This document shows, piece after piece, positions 28,710 to 36,864 of a stretch of 64,000 bases of DNA; within the stretch, counting starts at the first letter, position 1, and each line of letters opens with the position of its first letter. The DNA lies in assembly GCF_001730285.1 (NCBI RefSeq), contig NZ_MIJZ01000012.1, positions 62,001-126,000 of the forward strand, given 5' to 3'. The translations under genes and the position numbers were made by a program. The notes beneath the pieces were generated by a model. It saw nothing but the letters and a program-made list of their open reading frames with translations, ran no database searches and was not told where the DNA came from. Origin of the DNA: Enterococcus ureasiticus. GTDB lineage: Bacteria > Bacillota > Bacilli > Lactobacillales > Enterococcaceae.

Positions 28710-28738
28710 TTGAATAATATAACGTGACATGTTAAATT
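28710..28738 (+). promoter_or_regulatory. Promoter of LPMO-chitinase operon
   Basis: TTGAAT (28710-28715), 17-base spacer, TAAATT (28733-28738), 44 bases before the LPMO start codon. Confidence 0.6.
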
Positions 28739-28742
28739 AACC

Positions 28743-28759
28743 ATTGTAAGCGCTACAAA
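28743..28759 (+). promoter_or_regulatory. cre site (CcpA operator)
   Basis: ATTGTAAGCGCTACAAA matches the catabolite-responsive element consensus TGWAARCGYTWNCW with one mismatch and is near-palindromic. It lies at the expected transcription start, a position giving repression by CcpA when preferred sugars are present, as is usual for chitin utilisation genes. Confidence 0.75.
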
Positions 28760-28781
28760 AATACTTTTAGGAGGAATCACA

Positions 28782-29366
28782 ATGAAAAAAACAATGCTCA
28801 AAGCAGTTCTAACACTTGGTTTATTAGCTGGAGGTTTATCTCTTTCAACCACGGTCACACATGCTCATGGCTATGTTTCATCCCCAGGAAGCCGCGCATA
28901 CTTCGGTAGTACTCAAGGTGGAAAAATAAATAAAAATGTTGGTCGTGCTGAGTGGGAGCCTCAAAGCATTGAAGCAACTAAAAATACGTTCACTCCAGGA
29001 AAATTAGCCAGTGCAGGTGTTAGCGGGTTTGATCCATTAGATGTTCAGACTGCTGATCGTTGGTATAAATCTGATATTACAACAGGCCCTCTTGCAATCA
29101 ATTGGACTTTAACTGCCCGTCACAGAACTTCTACATGGGATTACTATATGACAAAACAAGGTTGGAATCCAAATCAACCTTTAGATATCAAAAACTTTGA
29201 CTTAATTGGTCAAGTTGATGACAAAGCGACTGTTCCTGAAGCTTCTGTAAAACATACGATTACTGTCCCTAGTGACCGTAAAGGATATCATGTGATCTAT
29301 GCTGTTTGGAATGTTTACGATACTACGAACGCTTTTTATCAAGCTATTGATGTAAACGTAAAATAA
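28782..29366 (+). CDS. Chitin-active lytic polysaccharide monooxygenase (AA10)
   Basis: 194 residues. Signal peptide 1-28 ends in THA, so the mature protein begins with His29 (HGYVSSPGSRAY), the copper-brace histidine. The second copper ligand is His114 (TARHRTSTWDYY) and the axial Phe185 lies in NAFYQAIDV. It is a single-domain secreted AA10 enzyme like E. faecalis EF0362, cleaving crystalline chitin oxidatively. RBS AGGAGG precedes ATG. Forms an operon with the GH18 chitinase 31 bases downstream, and cre control fits. Confidence 0.95.
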   Translation: MKKTMLKAVLTLGLLAGGLSLSTTVTHAHGYVSSPGSRAYFGSTQGGKINKNVGRAEWEPQSIEATKNTFTPGKLASAGVSGFDPLDVQTADRWYKSDITTGPLAINWTLTARHRTSTWDYYMTKQGWNPNQPLDIKNFDLIGQVDDKATVPEASVKHTITVPSDRKGYHVIYAVWNVYDTTNAFYQAIDVNVK

Positions 29367-29397
29367 TTAATCCACGAAACTAAAAGGAGCAGTGCAC

Positions 29398-30447
29398 ATG
29401 AAAATCAAACAATTTATCCCAGCCTTTCTATTAGTCTCAGGTATTGCCGTTGCTAGTTTGTATACAGCAACACCTACACTAGCATCAGATTCTGCTAGTG
29501 AAATGGTCAGTGTAGCGAATAAAAAAGTACTTGTCGGTTATTGGCATAACTGGGCTTCTAAGGGTAGAGATGGCTATAAACAGGGGACTTCCGCAAATAT
29601 TTCTTTAGCAGAAGTAAACAAAGCATATAATGTAGTTCCTGTATCATTTATGAAAAGTGACGGTGTCAGTCGCATTCCAACATTCGCCCCTTATAACAAA
29701 ACGGATGCTGCTTTTAGACAAGATGTTGCAACACTCAACAGTCAAGGTCGTGCAGTTTTACTTGCACTTGGCGGTGCGGATGCTCATATCCAATTAAAAA
29801 CGGGTGATGAACAAGCCTTTGCTGATGAAATCATTCGACAAGTAGAAACGTATGGTTTTGATGGACTGGATATTGATTTAGAGCAATCAGCAATTACAGC
29901 AGGCGATAACCAAACCGTTATCCCAGCTGCTTTGAAAAAAGTCAAAGAGCATTACAGAGCACAAGGTAAAAATTTCATCATCACAATGGCACCAGAATTT
30001 CCTTACTTAAAACCAGGTGGTGCCTATGAAAAATACATTACTTCTTTAGAAGGTTTCTACGACTATATTGCGCCGCAATTGTATAATCAAGGCGGAGATG
30101 GTGTTTGGGTAGATGAAATCAATAAATGGATTCCACAAAGTAACGATGCATTGAAATACGAGTTCCTCTATTATATGTCTGACTCAATGATTCATGGTAC
30201 ACGGACATTCTTGAAAATTCCAAATGACAAGCTTGTTTTAGGCCTTCCTGCGAATGTTGACGGTGCTGGCAGCGGTTATGTGATCGATCCAACGGCTGTC
30301 TACAAAGCACTCGATCAGTTAGCTAAAGATGGTAATCCAATCAAAGGATTGATGACTTGGTCTGCCAATTGGGACGTCGGTACAAACGTAAATGGTGTGT
30401 CTTACAATAGTGAATTCGCTACAAGATATGCTCGAATTTTACAATAA
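29398..30447 (+). CDS. Secreted GH18 chitinase
   Basis: 349 residues from ATG 29398, eight bases after AAAGGAGC; a GTG two codons earlier is less likely. Signal peptide about 1-30 (TPTLAS). TIM barrel with the GH18 catalytic motif DGLDIDLE, acid/base Glu162. It has SFMKSDG and LALGGADAH strands, and a C-terminal MTWSANWD. No separate chitin-binding domain. Matches E. faecalis EfChi18A in size and in pairing with the LPMO; together they degrade chitin or related GlcNAc polymers outside the cell. A terminator follows. Confidence 0.95.
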   Translation: MKIKQFIPAFLLVSGIAVASLYTATPTLASDSASEMVSVANKKVLVGYWHNWASKGRDGYKQGTSANISLAEVNKAYNVVPVSFMKSDGVSRIPTFAPYNKTDAAFRQDVATLNSQGRAVLLALGGADAHIQLKTGDEQAFADEIIRQVETYGFDGLDIDLEQSAITAGDNQTVIPAALKKVKEHYRAQGKNFIITMAPEFPYLKPGGAYEKYITSLEGFYDYIAPQLYNQGGDGVWVDEINKWIPQSNDALKYEFLYYMSDSMIHGTRTFLKIPNDKLVLGLPANVDGAGSGYVIDPTAVYKALDQLAKDGNPIKGLMTWSANWDVGTNVNGVSYNSEFATRYARILQ

Positions 30448-30452
30448 GTGAC

Positions 30453-30505
30453 AAAAAAGGAGACTGGATAAAACTCTATGAGTTATTTTCAGTCTCCTTT
30501 TTTCT
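30453..30505. terminator. Terminator between chitinase and recombinase 1
   Basis: 14-bp arms AAAAAAGGAGACTG (30453-30466) and its complement (30490-30503), functional in both directions; the right arm touches the stop codon of recombinase 1. Confidence 0.9.
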
Positions 30506-31127
30506 ATTTATTTTCTCCGCTACGAACTAATACTTTATCGCTTGCCGATAAATCAGCGTTTTTTTTCGTTCGGTACACACCAGCTTTTCTTAAATGATGG
30601 TAAATCGTTGATGTAGCAATACCACAACGTTTGGAAATGTCTTCTGTCGACATAGTGGTATTGTGATATAGTTCAAGTGCCTCATTGACTTGATTGACAA
30701 GCGGCGGGCGCCCCAGGATAACACCATTCTTTTTAGCTGCACTCAGTCCTGCTAATACGCGCTCGCGAATCAATTCTGCTTCCATTTCAGCGAATGCCCC
30801 CATGATCGTAAAAAAGAACCGTCCCATTGGTGTTGAGGTATCTATATTATTTTCAATACTGACAAAATGAATATTTCGTCGATCGAATTCTTCTAATAAA
30901 CCTAAAAGTTGCTTCGTTCCTCTAGCTAATCGATCTAGTTTAAAAATAACAAACGTGTCACCTGATTCCAACGTCGTCAAAGCTTTATTCAACTCATTGC
31001 GAAAACATTTACGCCCACTTTCATATTCCTTGAAAATTATATCAACACCATAATCCTTCAAAGCCTGTTGTTGCGAATCAAATTTTTGATAATGTGTGCT
31101 GACACGCATATAACCAATAACTGCCAT
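30504..31127 (-). CDS. Serine recombinase 1 (resolvase/invertase family)
   Basis: 207 residues. Catalytic Ser10 in MAVIGYMRVST, the conserved DRLARGTKQL and the E helix segment ending in ELIRERVLAGL, then a C-terminal Hin-type helix-turn-helix (MSTEDISKRCGIATSTIYHHL). Small serine recombinases cut and rejoin DNA at short inverted sites and act as resolvases or invertases. The gene is 42 bases after lanT and reads in the same direction, so it may be transcribed with it. It is roughly 70% identical by eye to the recombinase at 48085-48654, and reads outward from the shared segment. Confidence 0.92.
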   Translation of the reverse strand: MAVIGYMRVSTHYQKFDSQQQALKDYGVDIIFKEYESGRKCFRNELNKALTTLESGDTFVIFKLDRLARGTKQLLGLLEEFDRRNIHFVSIENNIDTSTPMGRFFFTIMGAFAEMEAELIRERVLAGLSAAKKNGVILGRPPLVNQVNEALELYHNTTMSTEDISKRCGIATSTIYHHLRKAGVYRTKKNADLSASDKVLVRSGENK

Positions 31128-31169
31128 TTTATCCTCTCCTTCCCTCTCCAGATGTCCTGGCCAAAGCTT

Positions 31170-33314
31170 TTATGTGATGTTCATTGGATCAAAATAGATC
31201 GAGTGATAATACCCTTCTAAAGCCAACAACTCTTGATGCGTTCCTTCTTCAACAATTCTTCCTTGATCCATTACTAAAATCCTGTCGAAATGTTTGATCG
31301 TATTTAAACGATGGGCCACAATGATACACGTAAAATCATAGGTCTTTAACCGATTCATAATAAAGTTTTCTGAAATATTATCGAGTGAACTTGTCGGTTC
31401 ATCCATCAGTAATAAACTTGTTTCTTTTACTAATGCCCTAGCGATAGAGATTCGCTGCATTTGACCACCTGATAAATTCATTCCACCTTCTGAAATTTGT
31501 GTTTCTAAACCCAAAGGCAAATTCATGATGATTTCATCTACTCTTGAATCAAAAATTGCTTGTTCCACTCGTTCATTCTTAGCTTCTGCCTGATTCAACA
31601 CAATATTATCGTACAAAGAAGCGTTAAATATCGTCGGTTTTTGATTAACAATACTGATACAGTCTTTTAATGAATCATCATCGATTTGTTTTAAATCGAT
31701 ATCATTGAATTTAATCTGACCTGAAGACGTATCGTATAAACCTGCCAACAACTTCAATAATGTACTTTTTCCTGAACCACTTTTCCCAACAATTGCTACT
31801 TTATCTCCTGGCTCTATTTTGAAGGAAACAGAATGTAAGATCTCTTCTTCAAAGTAACTGTATTTAAACGAAACATCTTCAACGTTCACCGAATCGATTG
31901 CGGTTATTTTTTCCCCTTCAATTGCTAAACGAGGATTGTCTTTTGCTTCTAAAATCTCATTTAACTTCCCAAAATAAGAACGTAAAAGTAAGAACTCCGT
32001 ATAAGAATCAAAAACTGTAACAATGGGTGCAATGAATGCTCCTGACAATGCATTGAAGCTAATCAATTCTCCTATTGTCACTTGACCTTTCGTTACTTGG
32101 AATAGTCCAACATAAATCAATACAATTGGCAAAATAAATTGGATAGAGGTTTGGATGGTTCTAACCCAAGTAGAAAAACGATTTTTCTCCGCCCGCAGCA
32201 TAATTTGATTTTTGAATTCATTACGCCATTTTGTATAGAATTGGTTTTCAGAGCCGGATGATTTAACAGTTTCCATCCCTTCAAATAATTCTACTAGTAT
32301 CCGCTGTACTTTAGATTGAGCAATCAGTTCTTTATTCGTAATGCTTTGGACTCGTCTAGAATTGACGACTGAAATTGCGCCCATCATAAAGGCACCAAAA
32401 ATAGCAATCAACGTCAAGTTCAATGATAAATTGACCATTAAAATCAGATAGATGAACACAAATAGGAAATCAACCGAAATTGTGAGCATCCGTTGACTCA
32501 TGATTTGCTGAATGATCACACTCAGGTTGGCACGAAAAATCAAATCCCCAGTTGAACGATTAACAAAAAATCGCAATGGTAAATGAATGATTTTCTTCAT
32601 AAATGCTTTCATCAGAGTTAAATCAAATAGGTTTTCTAACACGATCAAAACTAATCCTCTAGCAACTTGCAGTAGGTAATACGCAATAAAGAGAATCGCG
32701 ATTATTGTACTGATTTGAACGATATTAGAGACAGCGACATTAGAATTATCGATGATTGTTTGTGTTAATCTTGGAATTGCGATCGTCACCATTTGAATCA
32801 AAAGCGTTAAAACGATAAACAGTGCAACTTTAGCTTTTTGATCATTAAAAATATCTTTTAAAATAAGCCATGTCGCATTTTTTTGCTTCTTCCGTTGCGT
32901 GACCGTAACATCGATATCGGTTAGAATCAAGGCAATGTTAGAGAAGCTATCTTGAAATTCAGATCGTTTGATTTTTTTTCGTCCGCTTGCTGGATCAAGA
33001 ATCGTTGCTTCTTTCGCTGTTAGTTTTTCTAATACAACATAATGGCGTTCTTCCCAAAAACAAATCGTCGGTGTTGTTTGCTCCTCTAAAATTTCTAAAT
33101 CTAGTACTCGAATCGCTTTTGTTTTGATTCCTCGATCCAATAAAATTTGATTTAGATTCATCAGCGTATTACCGCCTTTGGGAACGCCGTAGACATCACG
33201 AAGATGGCTTAGTGTTACATGATCATCATAATAGTTCAAAACCATCGCTGTACAAGCCAATCCGCATTCACTATGCTCGCTTTGTTCAGTAAATGGTACT
33301 TTTTTCGTCAACAT
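31170..33314 (-). CDS. lanT: Lanthipeptide ABC transporter with C39 leader peptidase (LanT)
   Basis: 714 residues. Domain order: C39 peptidase (1-140) with catalytic Cys17 (HSECGLAC), His91 (ERHYVVLE) and Asp107 (LDPASG); six-helix ABC transmembrane domain (about 150-450); nucleotide-binding domain with Walker A GKSGSGKST, LSGGQMQR and LLLMDEPTSSLD. It would remove the double-glycine-type leader of the precursor and export the core peptide. It begins 10 bases after lanM; RBS AAGGGGGG. Complete and intact. The specific substrate is inferred from the lanA gene upstream. Confidence 0.95.
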   Translation of the reverse strand: MLTKKVPFTEQSEHSECGLACTAMVLNYYDDHVTLSHLRDVYGVPKGGNTLMNLNQILLDRGIKTKAIRVLDLEILEEQTTPTICFWEERHYVVLEKLTAKEATILDPASGRKKIKRSEFQDSFSNIALILTDIDVTVTQRKKQKNATWLILKDIFNDQKAKVALFIVLTLLIQMVTIAIPRLTQTIIDNSNVAVSNIVQISTIIAILFIAYYLLQVARGLVLIVLENLFDLTLMKAFMKKIIHLPLRFFVNRSTGDLIFRANLSVIIQQIMSQRMLTISVDFLFVFIYLILMVNLSLNLTLIAIFGAFMMGAISVVNSRRVQSITNKELIAQSKVQRILVELFEGMETVKSSGSENQFYTKWRNEFKNQIMLRAEKNRFSTWVRTIQTSIQFILPIVLIYVGLFQVTKGQVTIGELISFNALSGAFIAPIVTVFDSYTEFLLLRSYFGKLNEILEAKDNPRLAIEGEKITAIDSVNVEDVSFKYSYFEEEILHSVSFKIEPGDKVAIVGKSGSGKSTLLKLLAGLYDTSSGQIKFNDIDLKQIDDDSLKDCISIVNQKPTIFNASLYDNIVLNQAEAKNERVEQAIFDSRVDEIIMNLPLGLETQISEGGMNLSGGQMQRISIARALVKETSLLLMDEPTSSLDNISENFIMNRLKTYDFTCIIVAHRLNTIKHFDRILVMDQGRIVEEGTHQELLALEGYYHSIYFDPMNIT

Positions 33315-33324
33315 GCTTCCCCCC

Positions 33325-36300
33325 TTATTTCTTTGGTAATTCTAACGTTAATAAGTCAGCTGTCTGTTCTGCAGTATGGAACCGTAAAAGCTGATGTCCA
33401 ATACCTGCCAAGCCTGTAAACAATCCATATTTTGGAATTGTCGGTAACCCTTCAAAAGTATACTGTTCATTATGGATTTTCTGATTTGCTTTTTCTACTT
33501 TCGCTTTGATCTGCTCTTTTTGATGTTTTGTAGCCAATGATGTTTTGCTATATTCAATTAAAAACTCCAAATCGCCAAAGTTTCCATGACATAAACAATC
33601 ATCTCTTTTCTCTTGCTTGATCAATCGTTGTGCTGCAATTTGAATTTCTTCAGCTAAAAGAGAATCTTCAAAATCACTATTTAGTAAATCTAAATAGGCT
33701 AAACCGATTCCAGTAGAACCATAACACCATAAATCGTTGACCATTGGTGGTATTGGTCGAAGATCTAACCAGCCTTTTTGAACAGGATCAAAGGTCGTTC
33801 TTTCTTTAACTAAACACTTTTTGATTACCAACATGATTTCAGGATTTTCTTCGATTTTTAACAAACTATTCGCTGCATGGATCACACCAGAATAGCCATG
33901 GGCAAAACCGCCTTGGGTGATTTTAGCCAGATCTAAATCTAAAAGTAACTGTTTAGCAAACCTAAAATAACTTTCTTTACTCGTTAGTTGATACAAATGA
34001 ACAAAAACTTTTATGATCGAAGCCGTACCGCCATTCCAGTCATAACTCTCAATACTTTCTTTGTCATATCTTTCCATATATTTAGTAGCGATCGATTCTG
34101 CTGTCTTTAATAATTTAAGATCGTGATTGTAACGATACGTATAAAGCAATGGATACACAGCAGCAAAAGAACCATAAAATGCCGAAATACTATCCACATA
34201 ATCGTCTTCAAGTTTCAAAATAAAGGTTTCTGCCAGCTTATACGGTTTTTGGAATTTTTTATCTTTTGTAACATGATACAGTTCACTAAAATACAGATAC
34301 ATTCCTGTAATTCCGTCATAAAAATTTTCGTTCATGACATTTACAATATAATTATCAGGCGACGTTTCTTCAATGTCTTTCCAGGCAATTGAATCTTCAC
34401 CTAAAAATGCCGCTTCAAGAACTACTTCCCCCACAGCTGCCGCACCATCCAAAAAGTTGATTTGATGTCTCTGCTCCCTCAGCGGAATTGTTTTTTCTTG
34501 TAGGTCTGTCGAGTGATACAGGCCAAAAGATGTTTTTAAGTAATCTAACTGCTGTTGTTCTTGTGCTTCTGAATAATTCTTCAACCTCAAAACTTCAAAA
34601 TCAATGGCTTTTTCTGAATACATATTCTGGATGATCTCACCTTGGCTGGCCATTAGATTTTTTGTACTAGTTGGATTAAAGAAAATCGGTACATCATGTT
34701 GCAACATATCCCGTACTTCATAAGGCACTGGTTTTGAGTTAGAATAGCCATGCATCCATAGATTCTCAAATAGTTTTTCCCGTTCAATATAATCAACCAT
34801 ACAGGTAGGATGTGTGGAATAATCCAACAAATCTCCATAGCTTTGAGTAGTTTTGATTACATTACGGACTAGGCAATCTGAAAATGTTTTTTCTGCTAAA
34901 AATGCCAAGGTCTCTTTGTTTTTTATGGCAAATGCTGAAAATTCCTTAAATCCTGCGATGATCGTTTCAATATAAGGAACAAAATCAACTTTTTCACCGT
35001 TAAACAACGGAATATTTTCAGCCGCATCCGTAATATGTTCTTGATACATAAACTGCATATTGACCGAATCAAAATTAACTAATTTCAATACTTTATATGG
35101 CAATTTCTGCTCACCACCACTTAATGCACTAAGTTGAATTCCTTTGTTTGCGCCTTCGATATCAGCTTCAGCTCGTTCTTCAAATAAGTAGATCGGCACA
35201 AGACCGCTCATAACCACGGATTCCCCATTTTCCTGCATAACTTTAACGATCGCATTTTCGCTATCCGGCATAGGAAAATGATTTTGAATGATTGTTTCAA
35301 GGTCGATCAAAACAGGATATTTACCATATGCCAACACGTTTTCCAAGTGAAAATCATTACCATTAAGTAAATATACTAAAGCCACAGTCTGGCCAAATTG
35401 GCGATAATAGTGCATAACGTCTGCTTGCGATAAACATTCAGAATAAATCAAACGCTCTTCAAATGTATACTCTTCTTTGACTATTTTTGTGGTTAAATAA
35501 AAATCAAATTCTGGCTCCATGTTATTGATTTCTTGAACAAAGCGATCAAAACGTTCACCAATCTGTAAATTCTTAGGTTTATAAACAACATCGATTTCAT
35601 TACTGAATGTTAGAATCGCAACTGATTTTCCTTGATCGTGAGAATCTCCTGCACCCATTTTTAAGTTAGTCAGACAAATTGGCTTTCCTACTTGGAATAC
35701 TTTGTTCAGCTCTGTTTCACTCTCAGCGATGGCTTCCATCAATTCTCGAAAATTAATAAGTTGAAAATCGATTGTTTCTGCGTATAATCTTGTTAAGACT
35801 GGATAGTGATCAAAAAATTCAAGCAATTTTTTTTGTGTATCAAAACGTGCTGTTACGTATTGTTGGAACCCTTCTTTTTCATCCATTGACTCTGAAATAG
35901 ACATCTTCTCTTTTTCCACATGTAGATCGTATACAAAAGTTCGTAAACCTATGTCCATAAAGCGGTTGATCACTTCACCTACAAAATCTGCTGTTGCCGT
36001 CTCCTTAACTTGGATGGTTGGGAAATCTGCTATTATTTGCTGTAATTGTTTTTCAAAATAGTCAATATGCAACCGTAGAGCATACGTAAAATTCGCTTTG
36101 TTTTTGTCCAAAATGTCTTCGACTAAACGATCTTCTTGTGCTAAAATCAACTTCGTCGTTTTTACCCATGATTCATTGTGAATAGCTGCCGAAATATATT
36201 CTTTTTCTTCTGTTGTCAGCTCTTTTATCGCTAGATCAAAGCCTTCTTCTGTCAACTCTAATGAGTCTAAAATCTCTTTAAAACGTTCATCTGTTACCAT

Positions 36301-36438
36301 CGTAGGACGCTTACGCCACTTTTTATAATTTTCAAGTTTTTCCTCAGAATAAGTCATATGATTTTTTAAATAATATTCTTTTAGAACATCATAACGTTGT
36401 CGGATCGATGTTCCTTTTGCTAAATTTTTAAGACTCAT
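33325..36438 (-). CDS. lanM: Class II lanthionine synthetase LanM
   Basis: 1037 residues, typical LanM length. The N-terminal two thirds is the dehydratase domain (DUF4135; segments KMGAGDSHDQGKSV, YLLNGNDFHLENVLAYGKYP and LIDLETIIQ). The C-terminal LanC-like cyclase retains the zinc ligands Cys905 (LWCYGSTG) and Cys950-His951 (CLCHGNFGD), plus GGFAHGYSGVIH. It phosphorylates and eliminates Ser/Thr of the precursor to Dha/Dhb and then adds Cys thiols to make lanthionine rings. It follows lanA after an attenuator-like hairpin and is closely coupled to lanT. Confidence 0.96.
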   Translation of the reverse strand: MSLKNLAKGTSIRQRYDVLKEYYLKNHMTYSEEKLENYKKWRKRPTMVTDERFKEILDSLELTEEGFDLAIKELTTEEKEYISAAIHNESWVKTTKLILAQEDRLVEDILDKNKANFTYALRLHIDYFEKQLQQIIADFPTIQVKETATADFVGEVINRFMDIGLRTFVYDLHVEKEKMSISESMDEKEGFQQYVTARFDTQKKLLEFFDHYPVLTRLYAETIDFQLINFRELMEAIAESETELNKVFQVGKPICLTNLKMGAGDSHDQGKSVAILTFSNEIDVVYKPKNLQIGERFDRFVQEINNMEPEFDFYLTTKIVKEEYTFEERLIYSECLSQADVMHYYRQFGQTVALVYLLNGNDFHLENVLAYGKYPVLIDLETIIQNHFPMPDSENAIVKVMQENGESVVMSGLVPIYLFEERAEADIEGANKGIQLSALSGGEQKLPYKVLKLVNFDSVNMQFMYQEHITDAAENIPLFNGEKVDFVPYIETIIAGFKEFSAFAIKNKETLAFLAEKTFSDCLVRNVIKTTQSYGDLLDYSTHPTCMVDYIEREKLFENLWMHGYSNSKPVPYEVRDMLQHDVPIFFNPTSTKNLMASQGEIIQNMYSEKAIDFEVLRLKNYSEAQEQQQLDYLKTSFGLYHSTDLQEKTIPLREQRHQINFLDGAAAVGEVVLEAAFLGEDSIAWKDIEETSPDNYIVNVMNENFYDGITGMYLYFSELYHVTKDKKFQKPYKLAETFILKLEDDYVDSISAFYGSFAAVYPLLYTYRYNHDLKLLKTAESIATKYMERYDKESIESYDWNGGTASIIKVFVHLYQLTSKESYFRFAKQLLLDLDLAKITQGGFAHGYSGVIHAANSLLKIEENPEIMLVIKKCLVKERTTFDPVQKGWLDLRPIPPMVNDLWCYGSTGIGLAYLDLLNSDFEDSLLAEEIQIAAQRLIKQEKRDDCLCHGNFGDLEFLIEYSKTSLATKHQKEQIKAKVEKANQKIHNEQYTFEGLPTIPKYGLFTGLAGIGHQLLRFHTAEQTADLLTLELPKK

Positions 36439-36483
36439 GCTAAACTCCTTTTGTGTTGTTATTTATGTAAAATTTCTTTGGTT

Positions 36484-36536
36484 AAAAACAAGTGCTAGAC
36501 AAATCTCCTCTCAAGAGGAGCTCGTCTAGCAACTTG
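36484..36536 (-). terminator. Attenuator hairpin between lanA and lanM
   Basis: Strong minus-strand stem: CAAGT, then GCTAGAC and CTCCTCT arms with their complements, loop of two bases, followed by five T residues. Located 12 bases after the lanA stop. Such partial terminators lower enzyme expression relative to precursor peptide. Confidence 0.85.
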
Positions 36537-36547
36537 ATTATTTTAGA

Positions 36548-36742
36548 TTAACATCCGCAACATCTTGAAGAGCAGCAGCTATAGCTACATCTTGTAGAAT
36601 AACAGCTACTTGATGAAGAAGATGATGATGATGATGACCAACTGCCCCATCCACCGAAAAAGCTCCCTTGTACTTTATTCATTTCTTCTGAAGTTAATTC
36701 TTCAAAAGCTTTTCCAACTTTTTTTTCAGCTTGTTTGTTCAT
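36548..36742 (-). CDS. lanA: Lanthipeptide precursor with poly-Ser, Cys-rich core
   Basis: 64 residues. The leader ends EELTSEEMNKVQGS, a double-glycine-type site (Leu at -12, Met at -7, Val at -4, Gly-Ser at -2/-1), so the core is probably residues 28-64. The core opens FFGGWGSW, continues with 11 consecutive serines, and ends in an 18-residue segment with seven Cys, five Ser and one Thr (CYSTRCSYSCC, SSRCCGC). That gives 18 possible dehydration sites and seven thiols. RBS AGGAGG precedes ATG. LanM and LanT follow. A second cleavage site after FFGG is possible. I recognise no characterised lantibiotic like it. Confidence 0.9.
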   Translation of the reverse strand: MNKQAEKKVGKAFEELTSEEMNKVQGSFFGGWGSWSSSSSSSSSSSCYSTRCSYSCCSSRCCGC

Positions 36743-36804
36743 AATATTTTTTCCTCCTAAATGTTTTTCGATAATAAAATGTGCACCTTTACTATCATTT
36801 ATTT

Positions 36805-36835
36805 AAAATAGATTGCTATTGAAACAATCTATTTT
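36805..36835. terminator. Hairpin between the Cna_B-repeat gene and lanA
   Basis: 11-bp perfect arms AAAATAGATTG/CAATCTATTTT with a 9-base loop. It lacks a clean U-run on the minus strand, so it may be a weak terminator or processing site through which lanA is read from the upstream gene. No independent lanA promoter is convincing. Confidence 0.5.
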
Positions 36836-36864
36836 AAAACAATTTTTTCGTTCATTGATCCAGC

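Noticed and set aside
36548-36742. Cys-rich small protein as a metallothionein or disulfide-rich bacteriocin
   Set aside because: The double-glycine-type leader, adjacent LanM with intact zinc ligands and LanT with C39 peptidase make a lanthipeptide precursor far more likely.
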